This document shows positions 33,858-35,551 of a stretch of 35,551 bases of DNA, in pieces. The position numbers were made by a program, and so were the translations under genes. A model generated the notes under the pieces. It made no database searches. It saw only the letters and a program-made list of their open reading frames with translations, and was not told the origin of the DNA. The DNA is taken from the NCBI GenBank assembly GCA_025331125.1, contig JAOALB010000272.1, positions 1-35,551 on the forward strand, given 5' to 3'. The first letter of the stretch is position 1, and every line of letters begins with the position of its first letter. This stretch comes from Mycogone perniciosa (lineage: Eukaryota; Ascomycota; Sordariomycetes; Hypocreales; Hypocreaceae).

Positions 33858-34824
33858 CTATTGAAAGTGGATAGAGTCTGTTGCGTTGGATGGATGCTTT
33901 CTATATTTGCCCCGGTGGAGTGGCTCCCTTGTTTGGAGAGTTTCTAAATGTACCATATCATTCAGTTCACTACTGTCTGCCTTAAATTCCTCGGTGTAGG
34001 CTGGAGGATGCAGAAGCGACAATACTCGGTCCCGGAAGTTGTCGTAAGGGAGAAACGGAATGGTTATATGCCGAATGAGTATAGATGACGAGTTGAGGGG
34101 AGGGATAGAAGGATTATCAAGCTTTGCAAGCAAGCTTGAAGGTATATCCGCTGAAAAAAGGTGCAAGTGTTCATTATCAGACTTTTTGGTGAAAACGTAT
34201 GACTGCAATGAGGCCAAATTAGGAATAACCAAAATAACACTGAATGATTAGGCACTAACTAGGAAAGTTGGTGGACGCTATCGCGACGAATTTCATCGAT
34301 TTTGGTGGAATCAACATACGCAGCGATAGGGGGAAGTTGTCCCTTGCCTGCCTTCATCCGATCATCGCCAGGAAAGAACACTACGCAAGGGAGAACTCTA
34401 ATGTGGCGGTTGTTGAAGTAAAAATGAAGATTTTCACTATAAGCGTGTGTTGATTGATACGAATAACAGTTCTAGTTGTACGAGTGGTGTGCTGTCAACT
34501 CACAGTGCTCGGAATGGGGCGTTCTCATCACCTAGAATACCAAAAAAACATCCCATGGCGTGTCGCAGATCCATTGGAAATACAGAGACGCTAGATGTAC
34601 CGCAGAAGCAACGTGTCCTTTGCTGGGCTATGTTCTCTTTCTAGAGGTGCAGTGGGGACCGCGTCTTGGAACTCGAATCCTAGAAGCTCAACATGACGAA
34701 TCGTCCAAAGGGAAGGATCAACGATCAGTCGTTCACGACAGTAACGTTTCACTAGTTGATAGATTGACAGCTCAGTATTCTGGTGGAACGATGAGGTGGA
34801 CGACAAAGGCGATGGAGAATCCAT
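33858..34824 (-). CDS. Multi-exon gene, about 270 aa, unknown family, with one unresolved frame change
   Basis: The start is the ATG at 34,824 (MDSPSPLSSTSSFHQNTELS), preceded on the - strand by a CT-rich leader. Two introns are well supported: 34,503-34,437 (67 bp, GTGAGT...TTATAG) and 34,319-34,240 (80 bp, GTATGT, branch CCTAATC, ATTCAG). Both join frames exactly (NAPFRALENLHFYFNNRH; then ...QLPPIAAVILVIPNLA). The last exon 34,239-33,858 ends at TAG and contains ITIPFLPYDNFRDRVLSLL. Within 34,824-34,504 the start frame ends at TAG 34,591-34,593 (...KDTLLLRYI), while the downstream frame (SVSVFPMDLRHAMGCFFGIL) is offset by one base. One surplus T near 34,592, or a 52-bp intron ending CCTCTAG with weak signals, would reconcile them. 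Total coding length would be about 819 nt. I do not recognise the family; cytosolic location is suggested only by the absence of membrane segments. Confidence 0.55.
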
Positions 34825-34900
34825 TGAGAATACGAGAGGTAAAAAGATTGCGTGTCGGAAGATAGCGAGAGGAAGTGGGTAAGGAGTGAGAGTGAACGTG
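34825..34900 (-). promoter_or_regulatory. CT-rich leader of the - strand gene
   Basis: The + strand GAGAGGAAGTGGGTAAGGAG (from about 34,867) is CT-rich on the coding strand, ending shortly before the ATG at 34,824 (TCTCAATGGATTC). This matches common fungal 5' leaders and favours 34,824 over in-frame codons further upstream. Confidence 0.45.
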
Positions 34901-35551
34901 GATTTTAGGTGATGGTGATGAAAGGGAGAACGTAAGGAGGCAGTGTAATTTAATATACACACGCCGCAGACTGTTTTATCCCCTTCTATCGGTGCTGTAG
35001 TTACAGAGCACCCGCTCAAGGACAGTAGCTTAGTAAACCCGCCAGGTACGTACTAATATAACCCCTGAAGTTCGACCACAGCAATAAATCAGGTCGCATT
35101 ATTTCCAAGTAGTTTTAGCTACAAACCAAAAGGTATGCCAATTCAAAAATTTAAACTAGACTGGAGTATGCATAGTTATACCTAGGTAAAATATGGTGCC
35201 TGGTGGGCTGTCCCTGGGCGAAGGTTGTCGTAAGGTCTTTGTAGCCGCGATCGACTAATCGGAAGGCTTCAGTCGCCGAAGATAGGACGCTGAAAAATTG
35301 TAGAACCGCCTCCAAGCTGACTTGCTAATGATATCACTAAGCCATGAGAATGCGTAGAAATGAGGAATGCAAGACAGGATAAATAGAAGGATACCGCATA
35401 GGCTTCAAGGAAACATGATAAATTTGAGAAACATATATGTACAGTAGCTAAAATTGCCCTTCCGACTTAGCCACCGAGCGTTAATAAATTGCATTGTGTA
35501 TTGTACATACAGTATGTACTGTACATACATACATATAAGCTAGACAGAGGC
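34901..35551. other. Intergenic sequence to the window end, nothing recognised
   Basis: No frame with a good start or splice pattern was seen on either strand. The upstream part probably holds the promoter of the - strand gene. A short palindrome near the end is listed separately. Confidence 0.4.
35503..35519. repeat. Short palindrome
   Basis: GTACATAC-A-GTATGTAC is a perfect 8-bp inverted repeat around one base, followed by further GTACATACATACATA units. It could be a simple-sequence patch or a binding site; nothing else supports a function. Confidence 0.6.

Noticed and set aside
34261..34319. Open - strand reading YVDSTKIDEIRRDSVHQLS as coding
   Set aside because: It lies inside an intron with strong GTATGT, CCTAATC and ATTCAG signals whose removal keeps the frame; read through, it ends in TAG.
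34268..34865. Several + strand frames (34,268-34,453, 34,447-34,644, 34,560-34,865)
   Set aside because: They lie opposite the exons of the - strand gene, whose introns and phases agree, and they lack leaders or splice signals.

Overview
The window looks like a chromosome piece from a filamentous ascomycete (Pezizomycotina; Eurotiales-like is a guess from the retroelement style). Two compartments meet in it. About 240-28,700 is extremely AT-rich, has no intact gene, and is built from retroelements whose reading frames carry only TAA/TAG stops and Asp-to-Asn, Gly-to-Arg and His/Cys-to-Tyr changes. That is the footprint of repeat-induced point mutation (RIP, C-to-T and G-to-A, mostly at CpA/TpG). 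About 29,084-35,551 has ordinary base composition, with short introns of fungal type and CT-rich 5' leaders.

AT-rich block: the oldest layer is a Tad1/I-like LINE on the + strand. Its endonuclease (about 2,640-2,870) and the start of its reverse transcriptase (RT, about 3,480-3,738) lie on the left; the same RT frame resumes at 22,321 and runs to about 23,470. The break holds an 18.6-kb insertion, 3,739-22,320, bounded by 392-bp direct repeats and a 4-bp target duplication (ATAA) whose removal restores the LINE frame. This insertion ('element X') is a Ty3/Gypsy element on the - strand (RT, RNase H and integrase between about 17.3 and 14.9 kb). X is itself interrupted by a second Ty3/Gypsy element ('B', 6,653-13,141, + strand, candidate duplication ATTTT). 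A third copy, same family as B ('C', - strand, 23,476-28,698), sits in the LINE 3' end and lacks its 5' LTR and most of gag. A 385-bp solo LTR of another family (28,699-29,083) lies exactly on the C edge and at the compartment boundary.

Gene-bearing block: (1) a two-exon gene for a roughly 190-aa membrane protein (30,151-30,775, +); (2) a two-exon gene for a roughly 380-aa protein (31,879-33,081, +) interrupted by one in-frame TAG; (3) a - strand remnant of a membrane protein (about 31,725-31,274) overlapping the promoter of gene 2; (4) a second solo LTR of the boundary family (33,381-33,772), little affected by RIP; (5) a multi-exon - strand gene (34,824-33,858) with two well-supported introns and one unresolved frame change. 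None of these products could be named from sequence. Three of the four coding units look interrupted or decayed, as expected for accessory, fast-evolving sequence next to heterochromatin. No rRNA, tRNA or CRISPR was recognised.
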